DNA of 64,000 nucleotides from Bacillus infantis (GCF_020171945.1 NZ_JAIVAP010000006.1:62001-126000); one strand, 5' to 3'. Shown: positions 34,621 to 45,402, counted from the stretch's first letter. Numbers and translations: made by a program. The notes: a model not told the origin generated them from the letters alone.

Positions 34621-35602
34621 GCTTTACATCCAGGAGGTGGTGCGCCGCCTTCCGGAAGGCAAGCGGGAGGATATTGGACTGGAGCTGCGTTCGACAATCG
34701 AGGATATGCTTCCGGATGATTTTGAAGAGAAAGATATAAAAGAAGTGCTCATAAAGCTGGGCAGCCCGGCACGGCTGGCAGCGAATTACATGGACCGGCC
34801 CATGCACCTGATCGGCCCGCGGTATTTCGACGTTTATGTGCATCTCATCAAGCTGATTCTGCCCATCGCTGCAGTTATCGCATTCCTTGCAAATGCAGCT
34901 GTTGAAATTATGGCCAGGCACACTGGCGAATCTGCGCTCGATATTATTCTCGCTGTCTTTGGAACTGGCATTTGGGGGATGCTCGGTGCAGGCATCCAAA
35001 CGCTATTCTGGCTGACACTGGTGTTTGCCGTCATCGAACGGACAGACAAAGGAAATAATCAGGAGCCGGTAACAGACAGTCTGCAAAAATGGACTCCTGA
35101 TGACCTTAAAAATGTCCCTCAGATCAGCAGGGAAAAAAGGATTCCGAAGCATGAGCCGATCGCAAGCCTGATCATGACCATTATTTTCGCCGCCCTCTAT
35201 TTCAACGCTGATAAGATCATCGGGCTGTATGAACAAGGCGGTGCCGGACTGGAGTTCAGGATACCGGTATTCCAGCAGGATATCCTGCTGTCCTATTGGC
35301 TAATTGTAATAGCAGCCGTCATTCTGGAGCTCGTATTGATTTCGTTTAAATGGATAAAGGGACAGTGGACGAAGGGGCTGGCAATCCTGGCAGCTGGCTC
35401 ACAGGCTGTATCCTTAGCAGCCTTTATCCTGGTCTTCAGCAATGCTTCGGTTTGGAACAAGGAATTTACAGATTATATGGATGAACTCTTCCATGCTTCG
35501 CTCCGCCTCGAACACTGGGTTCTCTGGGGCGGCATTGTCTCTATCATCGTTTTTGGTGCGATAGAGGTGTACCACGCCTTCAGAAAATCCCGGATCCGAT
35601 GA
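34607..35602 (+). CDS. HAAS/DUF1700-like membrane partner of PadR
   Basis: A 331-aa protein. Residues 1-65 (IELYIQEVVRRLPEGKREDIGLELRSTIEDML...EVLIKLGSPARLAANYM) form the helical HAAS domain found in partners of PadR regulators. Six hydrophobic segments follow (about 78-98, 115-140, 188-205, 228-250, 262-280, 305-325). It may control PadR activity at the membrane, by analogy with related pairs. Function of the transmembrane part unknown. Confidence 0.75.
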   Translation: MNLIELYIQEVVRRLPEGKREDIGLELRSTIEDMLPDDFEEKDIKEVLIKLGSPARLAANYMDRPMHLIGPRYFDVYVHLIKLILPIAAVIAFLANAAVEIMARHTGESALDIILAVFGTGIWGMLGAGIQTLFWLTLVFAVIERTDKGNNQEPVTDSLQKWTPDDLKNVPQISREKRIPKHEPIASLIMTIIFAALYFNADKIIGLYEQGGAGLEFRIPVFQQDILLSYWLIVIAAVILELVLISFKWIKGQWTKGLAILAAGSQAVSLAAFILVFSNASVWNKEFTDYMDELFHASLRLEHWVLWGGIVSIIVFGAIEVYHAFRKSRIR

Positions 35603-35608
35603 AAAAGA

Positions 35609-35634
35609 AAAGCCCGCCATAAAAGGCGGGTTTA
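35609..35634. terminator. Bidirectional terminator
   Basis: AAGCCCGCC-ATAAAA-GGCGGGTTT between convergent genes, A-rich before and T-rich after. Confidence 0.8.
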
Positions 35635-36009
35635 AAGCTGTACCGGAATATCGCTCGTCAAGGCATGGGTATTTCCTTCAGTATCCTGAAAAAATGCCAT
35701 CCATGTCTCGGTGTCCCCCATTTTGGCCACCATATGCGGCTCGCCTGTAAAGCCTGCCCCTTTTTCAGCGAGCTCCCTGTATGACTGCCGGATATCCCCC
35801 ACCTGGAAATAAAGGACTGAGCTTGGATGGGCAAACTCTTCCTTTTCCGGCAGGCTCAGCATCAGGCGCTGTCCGCCGCACTCAAAGAACGCCATTGTCT
35901 CCATGCTGAATAAGAGGGGAAGGCCCAGTACATCCCGGTAAAACGGGACTGCTCTTTCAATATTTTTGACCGGGATGCCAATTTGGCTGATTTTCTGGAT
36001 TTGCTGCAT
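35632..36009 (-). CDS. VOC family protein
   Basis: A 125-aa single VOC module: KISQIGIPVKNIERAVPFYRDVLGLPL, FFECGGQRLML, and WMAFFQDTEGNTHAL at the end. The first metal-ligand position (usually His) is Gln here (SQIG), so a classical metal-dependent glyoxalase activity is doubtful. ATG 36009 with GGAG at 8 nt. It is 12 bp downstream of an AraC gene and may be its target. Confidence 0.8.
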   Translation of the reverse strand: MQQIQKISQIGIPVKNIERAVPFYRDVLGLPLLFSMETMAFFECGGQRLMLSLPEKEEFAHPSSVLYFQVGDIRQSYRELAEKGAGFTGEPHMVAKMGDTETWMAFFQDTEGNTHALTSDIPVQL

Positions 36010-36021
36010 TTCTGTCACTCC

Positions 36022-36912
36022 TTAACTATTCTTCTTCACTAGCATAGTTGAAAAACCAGCCTCATTCTTGTCCAATCTCACCTTTTTCCGGTACTGGAGG
36101 GGGGAAAAGCCTGTTTTTTGCCTGAAAATCTTACTGAAGGAGGAAGAAGTCTGGTAACCTACTGCAAAGCTGATGTCCGTCATACTCCACTCCTCTTTTT
36201 CCAGCATCTCCTTCGCCTTTATGATCCGGAACTCTGCCAGATGCTGATGTGGCGTCCTGCCGAAGAATCCGGTATAGGTGCGGAGCAGGTGGTTAGGCGA
36301 TAGGCAGGCGATTTTTGAGAGCTCGTCCAAAGAAACCGGGCTTGCATAGCAGGCCCTTATATATTCATAGGCTGTCATCAGGCGTTTATAGAGTTCCTCG
36401 CGTGTTGAACGCCGCTCGGCTCCGATAGCTGATGCTTCCTTTTTTGCAACTGACTGTTCTATGAGGATTTCCTGCATAAGCGGGTAAAATTGCTCTTCAT
36501 AGGCAGCTGGATCTTCCAAAAGCAAATGTGTTTCCTGCATCCTCGCAAGCTGACCGCTAAGACCGGATCCGGGCTGGTATGTCCTTTCGAAGAATCCTTC
36601 ATCATAGGCAGGACGGAAGGGGTCGCTGAGAAGATTAACAGGACTGGCAGTGAGCGATTGCAGCACCTCCCCCGCGAACCCTTTTCTGAAGAATACACAA
36701 AACGACTCGACCGGTTCTGCCTCCTCAATTGAAAGAGCATAATTTCCCTCATTCAAAAGCAGATAGCGGCCTTCTTCTACAGCGTAAGTTCCCTGGCCTT
36801 TTTTATACTGGGCATTGCCGTTCCGGAAGGTTTTGACCGAAAGCTGGCCGCTGCCTTCCCAATAAAATTCATTGCTCCTGGCATGGAGCACATAATTGGA
36901 GGTAATATTCAT
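36022..36912 (-). CDS. AraC-family regulator
   Basis: A 296-aa protein with an N-terminal cupin-like sensing domain (about 1-130) and a C-terminal AraC double HTH (about 180-280: IRACYASPVSLDELSKIACLSPNHLLRTYTGFFGRTPHQHLAEFRI..., MTDISFAVGYQTSSSFSKIFRQKTGFSPLQYRKK). It probably controls the linked VOC gene. GGAGAAGAAG precedes ATG 36912. Confidence 0.88.
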   Translation of the reverse strand: MNITSNYVLHARSNEFYWEGSGQLSVKTFRNGNAQYKKGQGTYAVEEGRYLLLNEGNYALSIEEAEPVESFCVFFRKGFAGEVLQSLTASPVNLLSDPFRPAYDEGFFERTYQPGSGLSGQLARMQETHLLLEDPAAYEEQFYPLMQEILIEQSVAKKEASAIGAERRSTREELYKRLMTAYEYIRACYASPVSLDELSKIACLSPNHLLRTYTGFFGRTPHQHLAEFRIIKAKEMLEKEEWSMTDISFAVGYQTSSSFSKIFRQKTGFSPLQYRKKVRLDKNEAGFSTMLVKKNS

Positions 36913-37123
36913 TCTTCTTCTCCGGATAAATTTTCTATAAATTCTATTATAACTTCTATCTCTTTTTTAGAGCCTATTATTCTTAAAATCCTGCATGAAA
37001 TTCTGAAAATTATACCACCTTTTGAAAAGAGGCGTTATAATATTTCTATTCAATAAAGCAAGACTTTGGCCCTGGTCATCGTTCCTGTCAATTTACTATT
37101 ATTAAAAAAGAGGGTTGTCTGCC

Positions 37124-38122
37124 ATGAGCAAATGGTCAGTGTTTGCCTATACATCTCTAAGCTTCTTTTTTGTCATCAGCTGTACCATGGCTGTTTTCTA
37201 TGGATATAAAGTGATTGCCCATCATGTTCCCCAGGAATCCGGCAAGCTTGAGGATTACCGCTATCACTTTGTGCTTGTGCCGGAGGAATTGGATAATGAG
37301 TACTGGAGGCTTGTTGAAAAAGGGGCCAGGAAGGCTTCGGAGGAAGCGGGTGTTGTCCTCGAATATGCCGGTCCGAATCAGGCCAGCATTGATGAACATC
37401 TGGAAACCATTGAAAAGGCAGCTGCCTCTAAAGTTGATGGCATCATCACCCAGGGCCTTAGCGATGAGCAGTTCACGCCGCTTATCAACAAAGTGGTCGA
37501 GAAAACCCCTGTTATCACCATTGATACAGATGCAGCCAACAGTGAACGCCTAGCCTATATCGGCACTGATAATTATTATGCCGGCTATCTGGCCGGAAGG
37601 GCGCTTGTAAAGGATATGAACGGAAAGGCTGAAGTCGCCATCATCACCGGCAATTTCTATGCAAACCACCAGATCCAGCGGGTAAACGGCTTCAAGGCTG
37701 CAGTCGGAAGCGAAAAGAATATCCGGATCATTGATGTGGAAGAGTCGGAAATCAGCAGGGTAAAGGCAGCCGAAAAGGCATACCAGATTTTAAAAGAGCA
37801 TCCAAATGTAACCGCTTTCTATGGAACCAGTGCCCTTGATGCCATCGGGATCGCCCAGGTGGTTGAAATGATGCAGAAGCAGGGGGACATTTATATCATG
37901 GGATTCGACACGCTTCCTGAAACCCTGGATTATATGAAGAATGGCACCATCCAGGGAACAGTCGTCCAGGAGCCGTTCGAGATGGGCTATCAGTCCGTGC
38001 GGATGATGATAGACCTGCTTGAAGGCAGGGAGGTTCCGCCTCTTGTCCACACCGACACAAAGATTCTGAGAAAAGCAGACCTGCCGATCAGCAGTCAGGA
38101 ACAAATCAGGGAGGTCCACTAA
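37124..38122 (+). CDS. Membrane-anchored sugar-binding sensor protein
   Basis: A 332-aa periplasmic-binding-protein type I (ribose/galactose) fold with an N-terminal hydrophobic anchor. The segment VISC at residues 17-20 fits a lipobox, but hydrophobic residues continue after it, so it is either a lipoprotein or an uncleaved membrane anchor. The binding fold shows [47 protein letters not shown], and [26 protein letters not shown] 37124 with GAGGG. Directly upstream of a YesM-type kinase and YesN-type regulator, it probably presents a sugar to the kinase, like AraP in the AraPST system of Geobacillus. Confidence 0.82.
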   Translation: MSKWSVFAYTSLSFFFVISCTMAVFYGYKVIAHHVPQESGKLEDYRYHFVLVPEELDNEYWRLVEKGARKASEEAGVVLEYAGPNQASIDEHLETIEKAAASKVDGIITQGLSDEQFTPLINKVVEKTPVITIDTDAANSERLAYIGTDNYYAGYLAGRALVKDMNGKAEVAIITGNFYANHQIQRVNGFKAAVGSEKNIRIIDVEESEISRVKAAEKAYQILKEHPNVTAFYGTSALDAIGIAQVVEMMQKQGDIYIMGFDTLPETLDYMKNGTIQGTVVQEPFEMGYQSVRMMIDLLEGREVPPLVHTDTKILRKADLPISSQEQIREVH

Positions 38123-38123
38123 T

Positions 38124-39596
38124 ATGCTGTTCCGCATAAGGTCAAAGCTGCTCTTATATTTTATTGTCCTCGTCGCCCTTCTGACTTCTGTCGGCCTGTT
38201 TTTCTATAAAGCAAGCGAAAAATTGGTCACAGAGTATGACAACAGCTTTGAGAGATTCCTTCTTCTTAACGATATCTCACAGCGGACCGATTTGGTGACA
38301 GAGAAGCTGAAGGCCTATATCACAGATAAGGACCATACGTACCTGATTGAATATGAGCAGGAAAAAATAAAGCTTGTGGATGACCAGAAAAGGCTCTATG
38401 AAATTATGGGCACTAATGATCTGACGCTCGTTAACTATAAGAACATGATCGACAGCTTCCTGGAGGAAACAGATGCCTCACTGGAAGCCTTTCAGCGGGA
38501 TGAAATCAACACCTACTCGGGCCATCTGAATGAGGTGCTTAAAATCGGCGGTTTTCTCCAGGAAAATACGCTTGCCCTGCTAAACAATAAATTGACCGAC
38601 TACCGTTCCTTCTACAGGCAGATGGAGCAGCAGAATCACTATTATAAGATGCTTTCCCTGTCCCTCTTTGCCGCAGCCTTCTTTTTAAGCACGCTGCTCG
38701 CCTTCTGGATATCAGGAGGGATTACGAAGCCAATCTCCAAGCTTTCAGAGGCGGCGAGGCAGATTGCAAAAGGGAATCTGGAAGGCGAAGAAATCAAAGT
38801 GGCGGCCAAGGATGAACTGAAGCTGCTGACAGATACCTTCAACCAGATGAGGGAAAACCTAAGGACACTGGTCATTGAAATCAAGCAGAAGTCAGAATTG
38901 GATAAGCTGCTGAAGGAGCTGGAGCTCAGGAGTCTCCAGAACCAGATCAATCCGCATTTTCTATTCAATACACTGAATACGATATCTAAAATGGCGTATC
39001 TGGAGGATGCCGAGGAAACCTCGCGCCTCATTGAATCTGTTGGGGCGCTGCTTCGCTACAACCTGGGGGATCTGGACAAAGCCTCGACTCTCAGGGAGGA
39101 GGTCAGGGTGGTAAAGGAGTATTTTTATATCCAGCAGACGCGCTTTGGAGACCGCATCCGCTTTATCACTGACATTGAAGAAGACTGCCTGGACATCGAA
39201 ATACCGGGGCTGACCCTGCAGCCATTAATAGAAAATGCCTTCATACACGGGGTGGAAGAGTATGAGGAAAATGGGGTCATCCGCCTGGGCATCAACCGCA
39301 GAAGTGATGAGATTCTTGTAGAAGTCAGCGATAACGGCCCCGGGATGGACCCGCAAGCCAAAAGAAGGCTCCTGGCCTATGCAGAGGGGCTGGAGGAAAC
39401 TGTGCCCAAGGAGCAGCCAACCGGACACTCGACAGGCATCGGGGTCAGGAATGTCATGAAGAGGCTGCAGCTGTTTTATCAGAAAATGGATGTCGTGGAA
39501 ATCGAATCAGCGCCTGGGAAGGGAACAACTTTCAGGCTGGTGATCCCAGCCAGGGCAAAAGGGGGAGAAAAGCTTGCTCAAAGTACTGGTCGTTGA
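38124..39596 (+). CDS. YesM/LytS-type sensor histidine kinase
   Basis: A 490-aa kinase: TM1 (7-27), extracytoplasmic helical domain, TM2 (177-197), HAMP (about 198-250), phosphoacceptor His278 in [12 protein letters not shown], and the HATPase boxes [21 protein letters not shown] and [12 protein letters not shown]. It starts 1 nt after the sensor gene and overlaps the regulator gene by 23 nt, so the three are one operon. It probably regulates the downstream mgl genes. Confidence 0.92.
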   Translation: MLFRIRSKLLLYFIVLVALLTSVGLFFYKASEKLVTEYDNSFERFLLLNDISQRTDLVTEKLKAYITDKDHTYLIEYEQEKIKLVDDQKRLYEIMGTNDLTLVNYKNMIDSFLEETDASLEAFQRDEINTYSGHLNEVLKIGGFLQENTLALLNNKLTDYRSFYRQMEQQNHYYKMLSLSLFAAAFFLSTLLAFWISGGITKPISKLSEAARQIAKGNLEGEEIKVAAKDELKLLTDTFNQMRENLRTLVIEIKQKSELDKLLKELELRSLQNQINPHFLFNTLNTISKMAYLEDAEETSRLIESVGALLRYNLGDLDKASTLREEVRVVKEYFYIQQTRFGDRIRFITDIEEDCLDIEIPGLTLQPLIENAFIHGVEEYEENGVIRLGINRRSDEILVEVSDNGPGMDPQAKRRLLAYAEGLEETVPKEQPTGHSTGIGVRNVMKRLQLFYQKMDVVEIESAPGKGTTFRLVIPARAKGGEKLAQSTGR

Positions 39597-41151
39597 TGAT
39601 GAGGTATTGGAGAGAAAGGCCGTAGCCAAAATGATCCGCAGCTCATTCAATCATGCCGAGGTGGTAGGGGAAGCAGCCAATGGACGGATCGCGATTGAAA
39701 TGGCAGTAGAGCATGAGCCGGATATTATATTTATGGATATTAAAATGCCGGGCGTGGACGGAATCGAGGCTGTCCGGGAAATCAGGAAAATCAGGCCGGA
39801 AACGCGATTCATCATGGTATCTGCTTTTGATACCTTCGAATATGCCAAGAAGGTGATGCAGCAGGGGGTAAAGCAGTATATCCTGAAACCGAGCTCAAAA
39901 GCAGATATCACCGCAGCCTTTGAAAGCGCGGCCGGCGAAATCATGGAAGAGCGCAGGAAAAGGGAGGAAGAGCGGAGCCTTAAGGAAAACCTTGAAAAAG
40001 CAGTATCCATTGCCCAAAAAGAGTGGGTCGCTTCCCTCATGATGAACCAGGTGCAGGACATCACCTTTGAGAGCTGGAGCCGGCTTTTGGGCACTGAAAT
40101 CCTCTCCGGCTATATCATGCTGTTCAGCTATCAGCCTAAGCCTGGCAGGGAAGCTGCTGAGGACCGGAAAAAAGAGTGGTACAGCTGGCTCAAAGAAACA
40201 CTCTCCAGCCTGCCTGAAAACCAGGAGGCCATGGTCGGGCCTCTCGTTGACGATCAGGTTCCTGTGTTATTCCTTTGCCAAAAACCGACTGAAAAAATGC
40301 ACTTCAAATCCAAGTCCCAAACTGTTCTGGATGCTCTTCTTGCCAGATTCTCCAAGAAATTCGGAGAAGCGGAATTGAAGGCAGGAATTGGCCACCCGTA
40401 CGAGGAGGCGCAGGATCTTACTAAATCCTATCACGAAAGCGTCCTGGCCCTTCGGAAGCTCTTGCAGCTGCCCGGACGGTCTTACTTATTCGGGGAAAAG
40501 CAGGGGAAAACGGCCGCAGGAAGCCTGCCGCCTGGCTATAACGCAGAGAAAGAGCTGCTGGAAGCGTTGCGCCAGGCAGATGTGAACCATGTCCTGTCTG
40601 CCTTTGACCGCTTTATGGTCAGCCATGCTGAGGAAGCACAGGAAACAGCGGACATCCGCAGGTCTCTTCAAGAGCTGTTTGTGCTGGTATCGAGAATGCT
40701 TTATGAACTCGGCATTGACTACAGGCAGGTGCCCGAGCTCAGCGATTCTGAAGACAGCGCGGTCCTGTTTGAGCAGGGAAAGAATCATCTTCTCCGCATA
40801 GTCCGGGATGTGCAGGCATGGCGGAACAGCCATGCCAAAGATATGCTTTATAAAGCAAAGGAATATATCGAAGCCCATTATGCCGAGGCACTTACCCTCG
40901 AATCGGCTGCTGAACATGTAGACTTGAGCCCGTTCTATTTTTCCAAGCTGTTCAAAGACCGCTTCGGGATGACCTTCATCGATTTCGTCACCGACGTCCG
41001 GATCAGGAAGGCAAAGCATTTCCTCAAGGAAGGCTCCCTCAGCCTGAAGGAAATCTGCTACAGCATAGGCTACAAAGATCCCAACTACTTCAGCCGCGTC
41101 TTCAAAAAACACACCGGCCTCTCGCCAACCGAATACCGCAAGGAAAGCTGA
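39574..41151 (+). CDS. YesN-type response regulator with AraC DNA-binding domain
   Basis: A 525-aa regulator: receiver domain ([12 protein letters not shown], Asp55 in [16 protein letters not shown], Lys in YILKPSSK), a long central helical region (130-420), and the C-terminal AraC HTH pair (about 425-525: [59 protein letters not shown]). TTG 39574 has GGGGGAG upstream. Probable activator of mglB-mglA-mglC. Confidence 0.92.
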   Translation: MLKVLVVDDEVLERKAVAKMIRSSFNHAEVVGEAANGRIAIEMAVEHEPDIIFMDIKMPGVDGIEAVREIRKIRPETRFIMVSAFDTFEYAKKVMQQGVKQYILKPSSKADITAAFESAAGEIMEERRKREEERSLKENLEKAVSIAQKEWVASLMMNQVQDITFESWSRLLGTEILSGYIMLFSYQPKPGREAAEDRKKEWYSWLKETLSSLPENQEAMVGPLVDDQVPVLFLCQKPTEKMHFKSKSQTVLDALLARFSKKFGEAELKAGIGHPYEEAQDLTKSYHESVLALRKLLQLPGRSYLFGEKQGKTAAGSLPPGYNAEKELLEALRQADVNHVLSAFDRFMVSHAEEAQETADIRRSLQELFVLVSRMLYELGIDYRQVPELSDSEDSAVLFEQGKNHLLRIVRDVQAWRNSHAKDMLYKAKEYIEAHYAEALTLESAAEHVDLSPFYFSKLFKDRFGMTFIDFVTDVRIRKAKHFLKEGSLSLKEICYSIGYKDPNYFSRVFKKHTGLSPTEYRKES

Positions 41152-41152
41152 A

Positions 41153-41178
41153 GGACTCCAAATTTGGGGTCTTTTTTT
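41153..41178 (+). terminator. Terminator after the YesN-type gene
   Basis: GACTCCAA-AT-TTGGGGTC followed by seven T. Confidence 0.75.
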
Positions 41179-41216
41179 ATAAAAAGGGAAAAGTGTTTCT
41201 CTCCAACAGTGGAACG

Positions 41217-41366
41217 CAAAAAAAGTTTCAAAAACCTGTTGGTTGGAGTGGAAGGCACGTAGACTCCTGCGGGAGATAGCGGAAGAGTTGAGACCCCACA
41301 GGAGCTTGCTCCGAGGAGGCTCAACTCCGCCCCGCGGAAAGCGAAGTGCCTGGAACGGAAACCAAC
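41217..41366. repeat. Long dispersed repeat, copy 1
   Basis: Starts with an A-run and GTTGGTTGGAGTGGAAGGCACG, ends CGAAGTGCCTGGAACGGAAACCAAC. The outer arms are inverted (GTTGGTT / AACCAAC; AAGGCAC / GTGCCT), and the interior holds nested arms (GACTCCTGCGGGA, CTCCGAGGAGGCTC, CCCCGCGG). The second copy is at 52770-52922, same orientation. Similar repeats are common in Bacillus genomes as I remember them. It lies in the 405-bp gap between the YesN-type gene and mglB. Confidence 0.85.
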
Positions 41367-41513
41367 TCCCCCTTGACAAGGAACTCCCTTTTTGAAAATT
41401 CCTATATAATCAAGATTTCTAATGGGTGAACGCGCTTTCACAAAATAATCTAGAAAATCACAATTTAATGCTAGTTATTCCAAATATAAATCTCCTACTC
41501 TCCTGCTACTATA

Positions 41514-41531
41514 TTTGTAAGGGCTTACAAA
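41514..41531 (+). promoter_or_regulatory. cre-like palindrome upstream of mglB
   Basis: TTTGTAAG-GG-CTTACAAA is a perfect 8-bp-arm palindrome 26 bp before the mglB start. It matches the CcpA cre consensus TGWAANCGNTNWCA except for G instead of C in the central CG, suggesting catabolite repression of the mgl genes. A TATAAT at 41405-41410 is the best -10 but lacks a well-spaced -35. Confidence 0.6.
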
Positions 41532-41556
41532 CTAAAACCAAAAGGGGATTGGGAAA

Positions 41557-42618
41557 ATGGCTAAAAAGAAAAAAGGTTTGCTTTTATCACTTACGGTTGC
41601 ATCAAGCATCATGCTGGCTGCTGGCTGCAGCAGCGATTCGACTGGCGGATCAGGGGATTCAGGCAAGGAGGAAGGCCTTCCGGCTGTCGGGGCAACCATC
41701 TACAAATTTGATGATAACTTCATGTCCTATGTGCGCCGCGCAATGGAGGATTCCGCAAAGGATCAGGCTAACCTGATGCTCAATGACTCCCAAAACGACC
41801 AGGCAAAGCAGATCGAACAAGTCGATACACTGATCGCCAAAGGAGCAAAGTCTCTGGCCATCAACCTGGTTGATCCAAAAGCGGCACAGACCGTTATTGA
41901 TAAAGCAAAAGCAAAGGACCTGCCGGTTATCTTCTTCAACAAAGAGCCGGATGCAGCGGTCATGAATGGTTATGACAAAGCGTACTATGTCGGAACGACT
42001 TCTTCCGAATCAGGTGTAATCCAGGGTGAATTGATTGCCAAGCAGTGGGAAGCGAATGAAGCGGCATGGGATAAAAATGGAGACGGCAAAATCCAATATG
42101 TGCTCCTGAAAGGCGAGCCGGGCCACCCGGATGCCGAAGCCCGCACCAAATATGCAATTGACACAGTCAAGGGCATCGGCATTGAAACAGAAGAACTGGC
42201 AATGGATACAGGTATGTGGGATGCAACGAAGGCAACCGAAAAAATGGATGCCTGGCTGGCAAAATACAGCGACCAGATTGAATTCGTCATCGCCAACAAT
42301 GACGGCATGGCACTCGGGGCAATTGCTTCCCTTGAAAAAGCAGGCTATTTCTCCGGAGATAAATTCATGCCTGTCGTAGGCGTCGACGCTATTCCGGAAG
42401 CATTGGATATGATCGAAAACGGCAAAATGGTCGGAACGGTCCTGAACGATGCACAGAACCAAGGGAAAGCGACCGTCCAGCTTGCAGTCAACGCTGCAAA
42501 TGGCAAAGACGTGCTTGACGGAACAGAATGGGAGCTTGACGAAGCCAAAGCCGTCCGCGTTCCTTACGTAGAAGTGACGAAAGATAATATCGACGTCGGC
42601 AAGAATGCTTACAAGTAA
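41557..42618 (+). CDS. mglB: Galactose/glucose ABC transporter substrate-binding lipoprotein
   Basis: A 353-aa lipoprotein: basic N-terminus, hydrophobic stretch and lipobox LAAGC (Cys about 24), Gly/Ser linker, then a Peripla_BP_4 fold with typical MglB features: GATIYKFDDNFMSYVRRAMED, NDSQNDQAKQIEQVDTLIAKGAKSLAINLVD, VIFFNKEP, EFVIANNDGMALGAI, VVGVDAIPEALD. AAAAGGGGATTGGG precedes ATG 41557. It precedes mglA and mglC. Confidence 0.93.
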   Translation: MAKKKKGLLLSLTVASSIMLAAGCSSDSTGGSGDSGKEEGLPAVGATIYKFDDNFMSYVRRAMEDSAKDQANLMLNDSQNDQAKQIEQVDTLIAKGAKSLAINLVDPKAAQTVIDKAKAKDLPVIFFNKEPDAAVMNGYDKAYYVGTTSSESGVIQGELIAKQWEANEAAWDKNGDGKIQYVLLKGEPGHPDAEARTKYAIDTVKGIGIETEELAMDTGMWDATKATEKMDAWLAKYSDQIEFVIANNDGMALGAIASLEKAGYFSGDKFMPVVGVDAIPEALDMIENGKMVGTVLNDAQNQGKATVQLAVNAANGKDVLDGTEWELDEAKAVRVPYVEVTKDNIDVGKNAYK

Positions 42619-42671
42619 GAACTGCGCCTCAATTTTATGGCAGCAGAATAATAGATAAAAAGAGTTTTTCC

Positions 42672-42708
42672 AACAATGGGGGGCTTGCTGTGCGGGTCTC
42701 TCATTGTT
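42672..42708 (+). promoter_or_regulatory. mglB-mglA intercistronic hairpin
   Basis: AACAATG and CATTGTT arms (7 bp) around a G-rich loop, followed by TTCC rather than a T-run. Such hairpins between a binding-protein gene and the ATPase gene often protect the upstream mRNA or attenuate downstream expression (inference). Confidence 0.4.
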
Positions 42709-42790
42709 TTCCAAAAAATAGCCGGCAGGATGAAACAGCCATAACAGGCAGTGCCGGCACATGCAGAAGGGCAAGCAAGGAGGTGCACTC

Positions 42791-44293
42791 ATGCCGGAAA
42801 CAAACGGAGCAGTGCTGCTGGAAATGAAAAATCTAACAAAAAGATTCCCCGGGGTCATCGCCCTGAACAACGTCTCCCTCAAGGTAAGGGCAGGGACAGT
42901 GCATGCGCTGATGGGGGAAAATGGAGCAGGCAAATCAACTTTGATGAAATGCCTTTTCGGCATCTATTCAATGGACGAGGGACAGATCCTCCTCGAAGGC
43001 CGGGAGGTAGCTTTTGCCAGTTCGAAGCAGGCGCTGGAAAGCGGGGTCTCCATGGTCCACCAGGAGCTCAACCAGGTGCGCCAGCAGAATGTCATGGATA
43101 ATATCTGGCTTGGCCGCTACCCGAAGAAAGGCATCTTCATTGATGAGAAAAAGATGTATGAAGATACGGCAGCCATTTTTAAAAGCCTGGACATCCGCAT
43201 CGATCCGTCCAGCAAGGTAAGCTCTCTCTCGGTTTCAGAAATGCAGATGGTTGAGATCGCCAAGGCGGTTTCCTACCAGTCCAAAATCATCGTCATGGAC
43301 GAACCGACCTCATCACTGACAGAAAAAGAAGTAAATCATTTATTTAAGATCATCAAAAAGCTGCAAAGTGAAAATGTAGCCATTATCTATATATCCCACA
43401 AAATGGAGGAAATCCTCCAGATATCCGATGAAGTGACGATCATGCGCGATGGACAGTATATCGCGACAAAGAGCGCCGAGGAGCTGACAACAGATGAAAT
43501 CATCCGCCTCATGGTCGGACGCGATTTGTCACAGCGGTTCCCGGAAAAGGTGAACAAGCCGGGAGAGGTTATTTTAAAGGTTTCCGGCCTCACAGCGGAG
43601 GCAAAGCATTCTTTCTCTGATATCGGCTTCGAACTGAGAAAGGGAGAAATCCTTGGCATCGCAGGGCTGGTCGGCTCAAAGCGGACCGAGGTGGTGGAAG
43701 CACTGTTTGGCATGAGGGGCGTGAAGTCAGGAAAGGTTGAGCTTCACGGGAAGGAAGTCCACAACCATTCCCCGCAGCATGCCATCAAGAACGGCTTTGC
43801 ACTCGTTACAGAGGAAAGAAGATCTACCGGCATCTTCCCGGAGTTGAGCATCAGCTTCAACTCTATCATTGCCAATCTGAAGAAATACAGGAAAGGCATT
43901 TTCCTTTCAGACGGCAAGGTGGCAGAGGATACGAAATGGGTCATTGATTCCATGAATGTCCGGACACCGTCGCAGAAAACATCCATCGGCAGCTTGTCCG
44001 GAGGGAATCAGCAGAAGGTCATTATCGGCCGCTGGCTCCTCACAAGGCCTGAAATCCTGCTGTTGGATGAACCGACGCGGGGAATCGATGTCGGGGCCAA
44101 ATTTGAAATATACCAGCTGATCAGCGAACTGGCGGCAGAAGGCAAGGGGATCATTTTCATCTCATCAGAAATGCCCGAGCTGCTGGGCGTGAGTGACCGG
44201 ATCATGGTCATGAGCAACGGGAAACTGGCTGGGATACTGGATACTGCAGAAGCCTCGCAGGAAGAAATCATGCGGCTCGCTGCGATGTACTAG
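42791..44293 (+). CDS. mglA: Galactose/methyl-galactoside ABC transporter ATPase
   Basis: A 500-aa protein with two fused ABC domains. Domain 1: Walker [10 protein letters not shown] (42-50), signature [14 protein letters not shown] and Walker [11 protein letters not shown]. Domain 2: degenerate Walker A region [10 protein letters not shown], signature [15 protein letters not shown] and Walker [13 protein letters not shown]. The degenerate second P-loop is normal for RbsA/MglA. ATG 42791 is 5 nt after AAGGAGGTG. Confidence 0.94.
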   Translation: MPETNGAVLLEMKNLTKRFPGVIALNNVSLKVRAGTVHALMGENGAGKSTLMKCLFGIYSMDEGQILLEGREVAFASSKQALESGVSMVHQELNQVRQQNVMDNIWLGRYPKKGIFIDEKKMYEDTAAIFKSLDIRIDPSSKVSSLSVSEMQMVEIAKAVSYQSKIIVMDEPTSSLTEKEVNHLFKIIKKLQSENVAIIYISHKMEEILQISDEVTIMRDGQYIATKSAEELTTDEIIRLMVGRDLSQRFPEKVNKPGEVILKVSGLTAEAKHSFSDIGFELRKGEILGIAGLVGSKRTEVVEALFGMRGVKSGKVELHGKEVHNHSPQHAIKNGFALVTEERRSTGIFPELSISFNSIIANLKKYRKGIFLSDGKVAEDTKWVIDSMNVRTPSQKTSIGSLSGGNQQKVIIGRWLLTRPEILLLDEPTRGIDVGAKFEIYQLISELAAEGKGIIFISSEMPELLGVSDRIMVMSNGKLAGILDTAEASQEEIMRLAAMY

Positions 44294-44305
44294 GAGGAAA
44301 CACAC

Positions 44306-45325
44306 ATGAACAAAGCGGAAAAAAGATTCGATGCAGCCAAATGGCTCGTCGACAATGTCATATATGTCGTACTGGTCCTGCTTGTCATCGGGATCATCAT
44401 TGCGTCACCTGACTTTCTATCAATCACGAACTTTATCAATATCCTGAGCCAGTCTTCATCCAGGATCATCATTGCCCTCGGGGTAGCAGGTATTCTGATC
44501 ACTGCCGGGACAGACCTGTCAGCGGGAAGGCTTGTCGGACTCGCTGCTGTTGTGTCAGCATCAATGCTGCAGGCTTCTGATTATGCTTATAAAATGTATC
44601 CGAATCTTGCTGAGCTGCCGATCATCGTACCGATCCTGATTGCCATGGCGGTCACAGGCCTGTTCGGGGCGCTCAATGGTGTCATCGTTTCCAAGTTCCA
44701 TGTACCGCCGTTCATTGCCACCCTTGGCATGATGATCGGCGTCTACGGCGTCACTTCGATCTACTTTGACCGCCCGCCATACGGCGCCCAGCCGATCGGC
44801 GGACTGAGCCAGAGCTTCACAACATTCGCCCAGAGGGGAATCCCGATCGGCCAGTATGAACTGCCATACCTTGTCATTTATGCGGCTGTTGTTTCCATCA
44901 TCATCTGGGTGATCTGGAACAAGACCCAGCTTGGGAAAAATATGTACGCAATCGGCGGAAATCCTGAGGCAGCAAAGGTTTCAGGCGTCAACGTGGCAAG
45001 GAATATCATCCTGATCTATCTGATCGCAGGCCTTCTCTACGGCTTCTCCGGCACCCTTGAAGCCGGGCGTGTAGGAAGTGCTACGAATAATACAGGAAAT
45101 ATGTATGAACTCGATGCCATCGCAGCCTGTGTTGTCGGCGGGGTATCTTTATCCGGCGGGATCGGCACCGTGCCGGGCGTCATCACCGGCGTACTGATTT
45201 TCCAGATCATCAACTACGGACTCGCCTTCCTTGGCGTCAGCCCATATATCCAATTCATTGTAAAAGGCGCCATCATCATCGTCGCGGTCGCCTTTGATAT
45301 GAGAAAGCACGCGAAGAAAAAATAG
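44306..45325 (+). CDS. mglC: Galactose/methyl-galactoside ABC transporter permease
   Basis: A 339-aa BPD_transp_2 permease with about eight to ten membrane segments; ALGVAGILITAGTDLSAGRLVGL, PPFIATLGMMIGVYGV, GKNMYAIGGNPEAAKVSGVNV and AGRVGSATNNTGNMYELDAIAACVVGGVSLSGGIG are typical of RbsC/MglC proteins. AGGAGG precedes ATG 44306; 12 bp after mglA. End of the sugar uptake operon. Confidence 0.94.
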   Translation: MNKAEKRFDAAKWLVDNVIYVVLVLLVIGIIIASPDFLSITNFINILSQSSSRIIIALGVAGILITAGTDLSAGRLVGLAAVVSASMLQASDYAYKMYPNLAELPIIVPILIAMAVTGLFGALNGVIVSKFHVPPFIATLGMMIGVYGVTSIYFDRPPYGAQPIGGLSQSFTTFAQRGIPIGQYELPYLVIYAAVVSIIIWVIWNKTQLGKNMYAIGGNPEAAKVSGVNVARNIILIYLIAGLLYGFSGTLEAGRVGSATNNTGNMYELDAIAACVVGGVSLSGGIGTVPGVITGVLIFQIINYGLAFLGVSPYIQFIVKGAIIIVAVAFDMRKHAKKK

Positions 45326-45402
45326 CCATCCAGGCTGTGTTTCGCATTTCCATCATCCTGTGCTATACTTGCCAGACATATCCGGCAAAAGGAGCTCAGA
45401 CC

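Noticed and set aside
41373-41410. TTGACA plus TATAAT as the mglB promoter
   Set aside because: The spacer is 26 bp, too long for a SigA promoter; only the TATAAT was noted.
42010-42963. 317-codon minus-strand frame across mglB-mglA
   Set aside because: It spans two genes of a well-supported operon in antisense and has no RBS or recognisable domain.
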